NCBI RefSeq assembly: GCF_021869535.1
Contig: NW_026262734.1
Coordinates: 98,523,285-98,587,284 of the forward strand
Reading direction: 5' to 3'
Source of the DNA: Mytilus californianus
Lineage: Eukaryota > Mollusca > Bivalvia > Mytilida > Mytilidae
Length of the DNA: 64,000 nucleotides
The notes under the pieces are model-generated. The model did no database searches. It saw only the letters and a program-made list of their open reading frames with translations, and was not told the DNA's origin. Made by a program: the position numbers and the translations under genes. Positions 36,340 through 47,820 of the stretch are shown here, piece after piece (the stretch's first letter is position 1; every line of letters starts with the position of its first letter).

Positions 36340-36990
36340 GACATATGAATTATTAACAAATAACACAGATAAAGAACCAAAAGAATATTGAAAAATATTA
36401 GAATCATTAAAATAATTAAAATCAAAAGATGATTGAAAAGAATTTCCTAAGATATATCAGGAAGAAGAAAATATAATTAAACATATCCAAAACCAGGGAA
36501 ATTAATTCTTGGTTTTCATATGTAAAACATGTATTAGAAGAAGCCGGTATGGATTTGGACACTTTGAAGAAATATTCCTCACATAAGATAACTAAAACTA
36601 TAGGAAAACTAATAACATTAAAATTGAAGCATTTTATGAAAAGCTAGTAAATGTTAAAATTTCAGATATAAAGGATACATGTAACATCAAACCCACTATT
36701 TATGAACATGTAAAACTAAATAATACAGAAGAAAAATATTTAACCTGCTCAAAATTTGAAGTTAGAAAACTCATAACATTTTTTTTATAATAAGTGACCG
36801 CAATGTATCAATAGAAAAAGGAAATATCTTAAAATACCAAAAGTAGAAAGATTATGCAACATCTGAAGAAAGAAATTCAAGATGAAATTCATTTCTTTTT
36901 AGTAACAGTAATATGATAAAAGTTTATTTTGATTTTTTTGATAAATGAGAATATGCACTTTACAGATTTAAATGATATAGATAAAATTAC
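36340..36990 (+). pseudogene. Non-LTR retrotransposon C-terminal relic
   Basis: Shifted frames read KEPKEY (stop) KILESL, then WFSYVKHVLEEAGMDLDTLK, KISDIKDTCNIKPTIYEHVK, LTCSKFEVRKLITF, SDRNVSIEKGNILK and EIQDEIHFFL. This order matches the C-terminal region, ending in a C/H-rich motif, of a non-LTR element family that I know from bivalve genomes. A Trp to stop change and several frameshifts make it inactive. It lies between two hairpin MITEs of the same family. Confidence 0.5.
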
Positions 36991-37211
36991 ATATATACTC
37001 AACCCAAGATCACACATTCAGGTAAATAAGCTCGAAACAGTTTAAAACAGTCTATAGAACTGAGGACTCTTGAAATATTTACTTTCATTATGTATACTAT
37101 TGATCTGGTTGATATTGTTTATTTTTATTTTGTTATGTTGTGTCACATGCCATAAACATATGGTGAAATTTGGCAATAAAAAATTTAATTGCATTGAATT
37201 GATAATATTAT

Positions 37212-37350
37212 TCAATTAAGAATTGAATGCTTCTTTTTTTATTTTCATTGGGGTGTAAAAGCGTTGACCGAAGTATATTTTGAAAATATGCCCACGGTCA
37301 ACGCTTTTACAACCTTATAAAATTACTAAAAGAAGCATTCAATACTTATA
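37212..37350. mobile_element. Hairpin MITE, copy 2
   Basis: Near-palindrome with ~50-bp arms. GTAAAAGCGTTGACCG faces CGGTCAACGCTTTTAC around a 24-base loop, and the outer arms AATTGAATGCTTC and GAAGCATTCAATACTT also pair. Confidence 0.85.
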
Positions 37351-37566
37351 ATTACATTGTTTTGCTAGAATCATGAAAACACGATGTCTATCAAGTTTTT
37401 CTTTTATTTACCTGTGCACTTTATTGTAGAAGCTCATGTCATCATGCATGTTACATTTCATTTTGAAATGAAGGTTAATTGCAGAATGATGCGAGATTGC
37501 GGTAAGCCAATAAAAATAACGTATTATAATGAAACATACATGTAATGTAATTATTCTGTATTATAA

Positions 37567-37690
37567 TGTTATTAACTGGTTGTTTCTGTATTGGCCCTGT
37601 TATAGATTCGAGGTTCGAAGAGTCTAGGGCCAATACAGCTGATCGAGAATCTATAAAAGGGCCTATACAGAAACAGCCAGTTCATAACAC
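37567..37690. mobile_element. Hairpin MITE of a different family
   Basis: The left arm TTATTAACTGGTTGTTTCTG...TATAGATTC pairs with the right arm GAATCTATA...CAGAAACAGCCAGTTCATAA. Arms are about 42 bp with few mismatches; the centre is ~38 bases. Confidence 0.85.
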
Positions 37691-37699
37691 TTTTATTAA

Positions 37700-39585
37700 A
37701 TGATTTTAATTCTTTTAAGGTGGCTGAGGCGTCTTAATTAAAATCCATAGATTTTTTTAATAATTTGTCAAAATGAAGTTTTTGTCATGCTTTTTTAAAA
37801 AATATAATAAAAAGTATGGGTCACTGGACTTTCTTTCACGCTACAGGTATGTCAAAATTGTCAGATTTTGTATAGATTATGCATGGAAAATCCAATTTTG
37901 TGTGATAAAAAGAAAACTACATGACAGAATTTTAAGATAAAATGTGAGAAGATAGCTCTTATAACATGCTTTCAGATAATAACTTGTTTTCTTGCTACAT
38001 ATTTAGAATGTCTAGCAATCCCATGGACATTAAGTCTACTTATTTACGTAATAAATTTTAATTGGTATTTCTTTGAGTGCAAGACACGCTGCATTTTTTT
38101 ATTTTCTCTTTTCTGCTTCCCTCTGTCTGTCAGACAATATTTTTTTAAAGACAGGTTGAAGTTTGTTGCATGTGAAAGAGATAAGGATGTGGGTTAGAGT
38201 TTTGATGGTAGCAGTCGGAAACGATTTCTTTAAAGAGAATAATGTCCTTTCAAGTAAACCATTGTCTTCCTGATCATAAAACGAAAGTTACGTTAAGAAT
38301 CAATGTCAGCTACATTGATGCACATCTATAATAAAGAATGAGATTACATCATTCTTCTTTATAAGATAAAATTATATAACTAAAGTTTGATGTTTTATCC
38401 GTTTCCGATTGATTGTAGCCAGGTTGAGAACTCCTGTGAAATTATGCAATTATTAAACAATTGGTCAGCTATAGCCCACCACATCAAGGATGGTTTTATC
38501 AAAGTACAATCATTGAAGTGATGAATTACTCCTTAGTTATATGATGATTTCTATATATCTAAATAGTTCAGTAGAAACGTTTTTTTCATGGTTTTCATGT
38601 ATTAGATTACACGGGTGTATCTAATTTTCACTAAGATATAATATAGTACGATACATGTCAATAATTTAGGAGAAGGTCATCTAGCAGTTGGACCTTATTT
38701 TATGAAAAACAAAATAAATCAGGATATGCAATGAAATTTAATGGAATCTTTGTATAATCATGACAATCGTAGAAAATGTATCTAACACTTATCAAATATA
38801 CAGGAAATAAACAAGACAGAATTTATTGTAAACTTTTTATAAAGAACTATAAGAAAGCTATGCAAACAGTATTTTTTGACAAATAAAAATAAAGAGAGGA
38901 AGACATTAAAATCTTTCTGTATAGTAAAAGTTGATAAAAATATCAAATAAACGAATCGATAATTTTAAGATAGAAAGACACTAAAAAAATGCAAGTAAAG
39001 TTACCATTTCTTGAAAAAAGAAAGAGTAGATTTCAAAGAGAAACTAGAACTTTTCAACGTTGAAATACAAATGAAGTTGAAACTGTATAAGATGTTTTTC
39101 TTAGCAAAATTAATAAGACTATACGTTAGAAATGTTATAGATACTAGGCATCTTAGAATTACAGAAGCATTAGCTATACATGATAGATTGCAATGTTTTA
39201 AATAATATGCTAGCTTGCTGTTCCGTTCATTAATAAGTAGTTATAAGAAGTAAGCACTGAGGAGGATAGACTCTATATTTTTATTGGTATTATACGAGTT
39301 TCTTTTTTCTGATAATATGCTATCAACCCCTCGGTGCTTAAATGTGCTTTTATGAAAAAATATTTTTTCTAACCAATTATTCGTTGGATTTCTCGCTTGA
39401 ATTATTTAACATTTCGGCAGGTCAGGCCCGACCTTTTATAGGTTGCTTCATATGAGGTATAGGTTTTTCAAATTCAATATATTTGTCTGCCCCTAGCTTG
39501 ATTTTAAAGAGTTTTATATGAAAAGTTTCACATTTTTTTCTATTTGGAGCCTTTTATAGCCGACTGTACGATATTGGCTTTTTCT
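37700..39585. other. No gene seen
   Basis: AT-rich. A 64-codon open frame at 39011-39205 is lysine/leucine-rich with a poor start context and no neighbours; I do not call it. Confidence 0.4.
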
Positions 39586-39589
39586 CATT

Positions 39590-39690
39590 GTTGGAGGCCA
39601 ATACGTTGCCTATATTTACTTACATCCACTTCATGAATATTTGTCTCATTGGCAATCATACCACATATCCTTATTTTTATACTGTGGACT
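39590..39690 (+). mobile_element. Retroposon 3' tail
   Basis: Ends with the motif CTCATTGGCAATCATACCAC, shared with 870-895. Confidence 0.55.
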
Positions 39691-39843
39691 AGTTTTTTAA
39701 TAACTGCAATCCCTTTCCCTTTGACAGCCAAGAAAACATTTGATTATATATTATGTCAAGGACATATGTTAGTTATACGTTCTTGATTATGTGGAAAAAA
39801 GCATATTTATTTTACTTCACATGCTTTTGATGCTTTGCCTTCC

Positions 39844-40124
39844 TAGACGTGTAAGAGTTGATGAGTGAATGGTCTACTCTTACAAAATAAGTTGTCAAAG
39901 TAGATGTGAGTTCGAATCTCGCTCGGGGCAGGTGCTCTCGACACGAATCTTAATTGATCTCTTAATTGACTCGGATTGTCAGTTTGCCTACCGAAGGTCG
40001 ATGGTTCTCTCAGGGCACTCCGGTTTCTTCCACCAATAAAAACTGACCGCCAAAAATAGAAGAATGTTGTTGAAAGTAACGTTAAACACCGATCAATCAA
40101 TCAATCAATCCTATAGACGTGTAA
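39844..40124 (+). mobile_element. tRNA-derived SINE with target-site duplication
   Basis: The body carries GTGAGTTCGAATCTCGC (B box), GTCAGTTTGCCTACCGAAGG and a (CAAT)n tail. It is flanked by the identical 11-mer TAGACGTGTAA at 39844-39854 and 40114-40124. The A box is decayed. Confidence 0.8.
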
Positions 40125-40129
40125 AGAGA

Positions 40130-41850
40130 CAGTGCCAATTTCCCCTCACTTTATTCCACTTACAGTGTCAAAATCGGAAAGTTGCTTAAACCTACGCGAA
40201 TTTGAATAGGATTAGTCTAGCTGATAAGCATTACAGGTTTTGTAACAGTTTTACACTACCAATGAAGACAAGAAGTCGTTCGTCAAATAACATCTTTGCT
40301 AAAGATGTGTTGATGCAATATTGCAAAATTTACATGTTTCTATAAAATTTCGCATCGAAGGACAACCTTGACATGCTTATCCAACATCGATTCCTTTGTA
40401 TCTGAAAGGAACAGAAACAATGCTTAACTTGCAACTGAATTTTGGTTCTACTAAGGAATGTTCTTATCTTTTTATACAAAATTTTCCAAAACCTCCAAAC
40501 TAACCTGTAGTTTTGAGTCATCTCTAGGCATATTTACAGTTGTTACATGTTCAGAAAGAAGCTATAGCATGTGGTTAGAACTTTAAGTCATACTATGGAT
40601 TTAAGTGGATTAGGGAGAATGATTGAAGTAGACCTGGCGTGAAATGCATTCAGGGGGATCTAATTTGGCATTTCTTGTTTTATTCACTGTGAAAAACTAG
40701 GACAAAACAGAAAATGAAATTCGTCTTCTTAAATACATTTTCTCCATATTAAATCATTAACTTTTAATATGTTTTATCGTTTCAATATCAGTGACCGCTG
40801 TGGATAGTAAACTTGGAATTGATAATAAACAGCAAATACAAGTTATTTGTAATATTTTTATGTTCTTATAATACAGAAACGCGAAAATAATTGAGATAAA
40901 TATAGAACGAAAAAATAACGGATTTTGTAAAAAAGGGGAGGGCCAAAAATAAAATTGTCCTGTCCCCAGTAGCAAAAAAAGATGTTGCTCCAGGAATTTA
41001 TTGCATAGCAACATTTTAAACCAATTTTACACCAAGCTTCTATAGCCTGCTGTACTCGTCGTTTGCTACTTAAGGAAAGAAATGATAACATTAAATGGAA
41101 GTTTTGTTTTTATTTCAACTTATTTCTATTTTTACTATTTACCAGAACGTTTTCCAATGAATTCATAGTTGATAGCGTCCTTACTAAAATGGGACAAACA
41201 TTGAGAAGATCTACTTTTCAGTGTTTACGGGGGAGGTAATATTTTGTCACTAGATTTCTCACTGTACGCATGTTAATAAAGCGATATATGAGAAAGTAAT
41301 TACCTAAATAAAATGGTAAAGTCTCCATTACCGTTCATTTAGTCATAACCCGACAAAGGAATTGAAATAATTAACAAATGCCTTCATATAAACACATTCA
41401 CGGCACTTTCAAGAATTCTGTATAGGGTCTTATTATAACTATTAGATGGTATGCATGTACTGATTTTATAATGCACGTATAGAGCGGAAATCCTCATGCA
41501 CCCACCTTAATTAGACCTATGAATAAATTATTTAATAAAAACAGATCGATACCGCTTTGTCCAACAATCTGTGATATCTTTCATACCCACACACACGAGA
41601 AGCAAAACATTGTAACTATTAAAACCAAAAAAAAAAAAAATACTTCAAGGGAGTCCGGATATTATTTTTCAAGCATTCAGATTATAGTAAATGATCTACT
41701 CCTATCCTTAACACATGAAAACAAAGATGTCTCTATTGAGTACAAATTAACCAGTTATATCAGGTCTGTTTGATAAAGAACCAACATATGTTATATGCTG
41801 GGAAGGTATACTTAGTTACATCACAAAGTGTCAACTCTATCAAGGGTTGC
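40130..41850. other. No gene seen
   Basis: Several overlapping open frames on the minus strand (40330-41091) are phenylalanine/isoleucine-rich and carry no domain. I suspect a dispersed repeat near 40900-41090 but cannot show a second copy here. Confidence 0.35.
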
Positions 41851-41905
41851 ATAATAAAACTTCTAGTATATATCGCGCGAGTAGAGCGATTCCAACTTCA
41901 TTCAC

Positions 41906-42103
41906 ATGATGTCGATGTCAGCTTCAACTTCTAGACCACCATCTGATGATGATGAAATTCCTCATAAAATGCACAAATCAAATAGTTTCTATCTAAAATT
42001 TGATGGGTCCGACACTGAAGAAGGCGAACTACCAACACTCAAGGGGGTCAACAGAACTAGCACTCCAAATCCTAAGATTAGAACCGCTGTGTGTCCTGAT
42101 TAG
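41906..42103 (+). CDS. Small acidic/serine-rich candidate first exon, unknown product
   Basis: ATGATG at 41906 opens 65 codons, rich in Ser, Asp and Glu (SASTSRPPSDDDEIPHK, FDGSDTEEGELPTL), a composition unlike the AT-rich noise around it. A TATA-like TAGTATATATCGCGCGAG lies 25-40 bases upstream. After the TAG the similarity to coding continues to AGTGATAAC|GTAAAT at about 42153. A second, shorter version of that end occurs at 42419-42495 (GTGATAAG|GTAAAT), so the exon end has been duplicated. The in-frame stop suggests a decayed exon or a misread frame. I do not recognise the protein. Confidence 0.35.
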   Translation: MMSMSASTSRPPSDDDEIPHKMHKSNSFYLKFDGSDTEEGELPTLKGVNRTSTPNPKIRTAVCPD

Positions 42104-42418
42104 GCTATGGGAGATGTTTCGTCTTTGATGGCGGTAAGGAGTAGTGATAACGTAAATAATAAGTAATTATACATTTCTTTGTACTAGTTCTTAAAAACAA
42201 TTGTTAAATTTCATACTCTCGTCTAATTTTCAATACATGAATATTTATATATTTTGCACTGACCTAACTGTATTCGTATCCCCAAATAGTCATAGCAGGT
42301 AAGTGAATGCAAAACACGTACCGCAGATGAATACAATGTTTGGTATGTTATATAATGTTCTGTATAAGAGTATTGTTTTTCGTTCCAAAAAGCACTAATT
42401 TGAACTATCAGCGCGGTT

Positions 42419-42496
42419 CTCAGTACAAGCACCCCAAATGCTAGTGCGATGGGACATGTTTCGTCCTTAATAGACCCAAGGAACAGTGATAAGGTA
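42419..42496 (+). pseudogene. Duplicated end of the candidate exon at 41906
   Basis: Shares CACCCCAAAT, GACATGTTTCGTCC and AGTGATAAGGTAAATAA with 42060-42165, at about 60-70% identity by eye. Confidence 0.4.
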
Positions 42497-42599
42497 AATA
42501 AAGCTTATTGATACCAGTTTATCTTATTCTCATCAGTATCTCGCCATTTCAATATCCACAGATTAAATTTTGAAACATAGTACTTGTTTATTCCGTAGA

Positions 42600-42740
42600 A
42601 GCAATTTTGAAGGGGGCGGGCCCGGGTCTCCTAATGGAGCTGCATATATGGCTAATGCATTGACTTTTTACAAGTCCCACTCCTATCGTTACTCCCCCCT
42701 TTTTTTCAATGTCCTAGATCCGCATCTGATTCGTATGCTT
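42600..42740. repeat. Dispersed repeat also present at 21600-21760
   Basis: Both hold GGAGCT-(A/C), TGACTTTTTAC/CAGACTTTTTAC and a CCTAGATCCGCATCTGA / CTGGATCCTCATCTGA end. Confidence 0.45.
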
Positions 42741-42872
42741 TTCGTGAAATGGTTATAAATGGTATAACGTACTTCAGATACAGAAGCATTAACTCATTAA
42801 ATATCGGGTCGTGTAAATAAAGTACTGTCAGTGATAGTTGCGTGTACTGAGCTGAAAATATATATATATTGT

Positions 42873-42963
42873 TGTGTGAAATTACATATAAAATGTAAAT
42901 GAATCCATTCATATATGTATACATGAAAAAGATTCGTGTACATTTTATGTGTAATTTCACACA
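42873..42963. mobile_element. Hairpin MITE-like inverted repeat
   Basis: TGTGTGAAATTACATATAAA... pairs with ...TTATGTGTAATTTCACACA. Arms are 33 bp with about four mismatches around a 25-base loop. Confidence 0.8.
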
Positions 42964-42969
42964 GTAATC

Positions 42970-44085
42970 GAGAATACCGATATGTGTTTAGAATACAGTA
43001 TTGTCGAAACGGTTCGCTTTCATATGTTATTCATGGTGCTTGTATAAAATGCATTATCTGATTTTTCGCCTATTTTATGGATACTTTTGTAAAGTTAGAT
43101 TACTATTCAAGAGAGCAGGAATCAATAATGTTCGTGCCTATGAATAACACTCCTGTATCGTTCACTTCAAACTGAAAATGTGGCATATACGTTAATGAAT
43201 GCTTCGTAATTTAATTTTAATAAAATCATTTTAATTTTTTTTCCGGAAGAGAACAAGCCCATGTCGGATAGTATCAAAGTTTTTGTAAAGGGACAATATC
43301 CAACAACAGAGAATGGGATAATAAATGGTAATAGAATACATATATAAGTATAGATCATAAAATATAACTTTTAAAGTATCTAAATTCTCTTGTTTAATTT
43401 GTACATTTTTCGATGGTCGTCCATAATTGTCAGATTTTAGTCAACGGTCAAAATAAAGGAATACAAGGTGAGTTGGAAAATATGCCAATGATATAGCAAC
43501 CAAACGACAAAAAAAAAAAAAAAAATCACGATGGCAATTCATTGATCCTAATGTTTGGCACTATCACAGTTATGTTTGAATAGATGTTCTCTAAACTTTC
43601 CACCTTTTGTTGTAATTGGTGAGATAAAGTTTTTTTTTAACGTTTTTACAATATCTATCTTATGGGTCGAAATTAAGACACAAACTACTAAACGAAAGGA
43701 ATAGAAACGAAACGAATTCACATAGTTAACTATAGAAAGGCAGAAATCAGTAAATATACGAAACAACATAAAGACATTGTTCAAATTATTTCGGAAACGG
43801 AATGATATTTTTTATTTCTAAATATATAACAAATTATTATATGATTATTACTAAGATAAGAAACGACGGGCATATCTTGCATTCCTTGTGCAGCTTTCTG
43901 ATACTCGTGTAAGGGTATAGTTGACACAAATTTTTACAGATTCTATCACAAATACCCAATTTGATTTACGATAAGAGATATATGTTTTCTTGATAGATTA
44001 AGTATCAACGTATCTTTTACAGCGGAACATACTTCAGAAGTTTCAAGAATAAAGCAAGAACGGTTGCGTCAGAACAGATGGATGA
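42970..44085. other. No gene seen
   Basis: AT-rich spacer with short A/T runs (for example 43511-43525). No convincing exon. Confidence 0.4.
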
Positions 44086-44092
44086 CCACAAG

Positions 44093-46895
44093 AAGTCACA
44101 TTTTCCAAAAGACCAAACAATGCATATGGGAAAAAGTATATTTTAACAAAACGAATTTGACTAGCAGATCTGACAACTGATGATCTTAAACCCTGCTGAC
44201 TCCCATTGCCGATTGCCAACTAAACGGATTACAATCTTATTATTTAATTTATTACCAAACAGAAAATAATAAACTTGCGGAAAAGATTGTATACCGCAAA
44301 CATGAGGTGCAAAAATTTCTACACCATATCCGGAGTTCGACAATTAATGCAATCGCCAATGGCAGTCAGCAGTGTTTAAGAACATCAGTTGTTCGACCTG
44401 CTAGTGAAATGCGTTTTGGTAAAATATACTTTTTCACATTTTTTGGACTTTTGGAAAATGTTGTTTGTGCTGTATTTAGACACCTCTACAAAGAAATTTT
44501 TTTTGCATGGACACGTATAAAAATTGCGTTTTTTATCCAACGCAGTTATGGGTTTGAGCGTTGTTTTCAATTTATACTTGTTTATATTTTTTTCGTTTGG
44601 GCTTGTATTATATTTTCCTTTGGGTCTATATAATCCGTTCAACCTATTTCGACTCTTTAAAATTCAAGAGTCTATCCTACATGGAGGTAAATTATATAGC
44701 CTTCCAAATACCGCTCGATCCCTAACATCACTGAAGAGACATTAATTGTCGAATCCGGATATGGTGTACAAATTTTTGCACCTCATTTTTGCAGTATACC
44801 ATCTTTGCCGCAAGTTTATTGTTTTCTGTTTGGTAATAAATTAAATAATAAGATCCATTTTGTTACATCTTGTGATCTGTTTATTTGACAATCGCCAATG
44901 GCAGTCAGCAGGGTTTCAGAACATCAGTTGTTAGACCTGCTAGTCAAATGCGTTTTGTTAAAATATACTTTTTCACATTTTTGGTCTTTTGGAAAATGTT
45001 GTTTGTGCTGTATTTAGACCCCTCTACGAAGCAATTTGTTTTGCTAGCACACGTATAAAAATTGCGGTTTTTATCCAACGCAATCATGGGTTTGAACGTT
45101 GTTTTCAATTAAGACTTGTTTGTATTTTTTCGTTTGGGCTTGTTTTATATTTTCCTTCGGGTTCATATGATCCGTTCAATCTATTTCGACACTTTAAAAT
45201 TCAAGAGTCTATCCTAAATTGAGGTAAATTATATGGCCTTCAAAATACCGTTTCGATCCCTAACATCACTGAAGACCATTAATTGTCGAAATCCGGATAT
45301 GGTGTACAAATTTGTTCACCTCATGTTTGCGGTATACCATCTTTTCCGCAAGTTTATTTTTTTTCTGTTTGGTAATGAATCAAATAATAAGATCCATTTT
45401 GTTACATCTTGTGATCCGTTTATTTGGCAATCGCCAATGATAGTCAGCAGGGTTTAGGAACATCAGTTGTTCGACCTGCTAGTCAAATGCGTTTTGTTAA
45501 AATATACTTTTTCATATTTTTGGTCTTTTGGAAAAAAATTTTGTGCTGTATTTAGACCACTCTACCAAGAAATTTGTTTTGCATGCACACGTATAAAAAT
45601 TGCGGTTCTTATCCAACGCAATCATGGGTTTGAACGTTGTTTTCTATTAAGACTTGTTTATAATTTTTCGTTTGGGCTTGTATTATATTTTCCTTCGGGT
45701 TTGTATGATCCGTGCAACCTATGTCGACTCGTTAAAGTTCAAGAGTCCATCCTAAATTGAGGTAAATTATATGGCCTTCCAAATACCGTTTCGATCCCTA
45801 ACATCACTGAAGAGACATTAATTGTCGAAATCCGGATATGGTGTACAAATTTTTGCACCTCATATTTGCGGTATACCATCTTTTCCGCAAGTTTATTGTT
45901 TTCTGTTTGGTAATAAATTAGATAATAAGATCCATTTTGTTACATCTTGTGATCCGTTTATTTGGCAATCGTCAATGGAAGACAGCAGGGTTTGAGAACA
46001 TCAGTTTTTCGACCTGCTAGTCAAATGCGTTTTGTTAAAATATACTTTTTCATATTTTTGGTCTTTTGGAAAAAAATTTTTGTGCTGTATTTAGACCACT
46101 CTGCCAAGAAATTTGTTTTGCATGCACACGTATAAAAATTGCGGTTTTTATCCAACGCAGTTATGGGTTTGAACGTTGTTTTCAATTTATACTTGTTTAT
46201 ATTTTTTTCGTTTGGGCTTGTATTATATTTTCCTTCGGGTTTATATGATCCGTTCAACCTATTTCGACTCGTTAAAATTCAAGAGTCTATCCTAAATTGA
46301 GGTAAATTATATGGCCTTCCAAATACCGTTTCGATCCCTAACACACTAAAGAGACATTAATTGTCGAAATCCAGACATGGTGTACAAATTTTTGCACCTC
46401 ATTTTTGCGGTTTACCATCTTTTCCGCGAGTTTACTGTTTTCTGTTTGGTAATAAATTAAATAAAAAGGTCCATTTTGTTATATCTTGTGATCCGTGTAT
46501 TTGGCAATCGCCAATGGTAGTCAGCAGGGTTTAAGAACACCAGTTGTTCGACCTGTTAGTCAAATGCGTTTTGTTAAAATATACTTTTCACATTTTTTGG
46601 TCTTTTGGAAAATGTTTTTGTGCTGTATTTAGACCCCTCTACGAAGAATTTTGTTTTGCATGCACACGTATAAAAATCGCGGTTTTTATCCAACGCAATC
46701 ATGGGTTTGAACGTTGTTTTCAATTTAGACTTATTTATATTTTTTCTTTTGGGTTTGTATTATATTTTCCTTCGGGTTTATATGATCCTTTCAACCTATT
46801 TCGACACTTTAAAATTCAAGAGTCTATCCTAAATTGAGGTAAATTATATGGCCTTCCAAATACCGTTTTGATCCCTAACATCACTAAAGTGACAT
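44093..46895. repeat. ~539-bp tandem array, five units, headed by an inverted half unit
   Basis: GTTCGACCTGCTAGT (variants) recurs at about 44390, 44932, 45467, 46006 and 46545. The stretch 44093-44345 is the reverse complement of the same unit, so the array opens head to head at about 44345. Units keep a 75-108-codon open frame and also an opposite one; both follow from repeat identity and biased composition, so I do not call genes. Confidence 0.85.
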
Positions 46896-46919
46896 AAATT
46901 GTCATTAATAAAATTGAGA

Positions 46920-47820
46920 ATGAACTAAATTAACTTTAATAAAGTATATTTCTACTCTCTGCTGAATGACATTGATGCTCCCTCCCCCTCTTTCCCGTGG
47001 GCTGGTAAGAACTGACAAAATGATTTTGCACCGAGCATGAGGAAAATTGATTCTCTTCAACTCAAAATGCAGGAACTAAATTGTGTACAAAGTAAAAATG
47101 AAACTTTGCTGCAGTAAAAAATAAGCATGTGTAGCAACAGATCCAAATGAATAGATTTCGGAAAGTCTAAAAAGACAACTCGGACCGTTAATAAGACAAC
47201 TCGGACCACCAATAAGTAAACTCGGACCATCTATAAAGACAACTCAAAGATTTATTATTCAAGGAGGATTTATTAAATGATATATTTTAGATGGCAACAT
47301 CATTTCGGCATAATAGTGAATTCGCAAAACATAATAAAATAAATATTGTATTACGTGGATACAAATTCTAACTTATCTTTATTAATTTATTATTGATGCA
47401 TAAAATAAGTCTAGGTTAAATTAGCTTTATTTTATGTCCCTCCTACAGCATATAACCACTAATTCAGGCCCGGTCGGAAAGAACATACAAGAAAGAAGTA
47501 CATATAAACAAAATAGTTCCTACGCATTGCTGTATCTTTGTCAATAGTGGGGATATTTGGGTAGTTTTAGTATCAAATGAAAGCTTGGGAACTTGGGATC
47601 ACTGTAGAACCCTTGTTGAAAGTTTGAAGGTCATTTAAGTTATTGTACACATTCATGCACGTTCTGATGTAACCAGGAAAGCATAAACAGTTGGAAGGTA
47701 AACTAATATAACTTAATCCAATTAAATTGCATAGGATTAAATGACTGGTCCACATCATAATAAGTAATAGGGGGTAAACTGGATAGGGAGAAAATGTCAG
47801 ATATTTTAAGTTCACTTTTT
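46920..47820. other. Spacer with short repeats
   Basis: 47168-47255 holds four copies of an AAGACAACTCGGACC-type word. The stretch 47467-47640 is related to 3375-3545. No gene is recognised. Confidence 0.5.

Noticed and set aside
39011..39205. 64-codon lysine/leucine-rich frame
   Set aside because: No splice signals, neighbours or domain; a frame of this length is expected by chance here.
40757..41091. Overlapping minus-strand frames rich in Phe and Cys
   Set aside because: No domain or conserved start, and the surrounding sequence looks like a decayed repeat.
44307..46837. Repeated 75-108-codon open frames with phrases like CFACTRIKIAV
   Set aside because: They recur because the 539-bp unit recurs, they exist on both strands, and the units also differ by length changes. 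No start context, splice site or known domain supports a gene.
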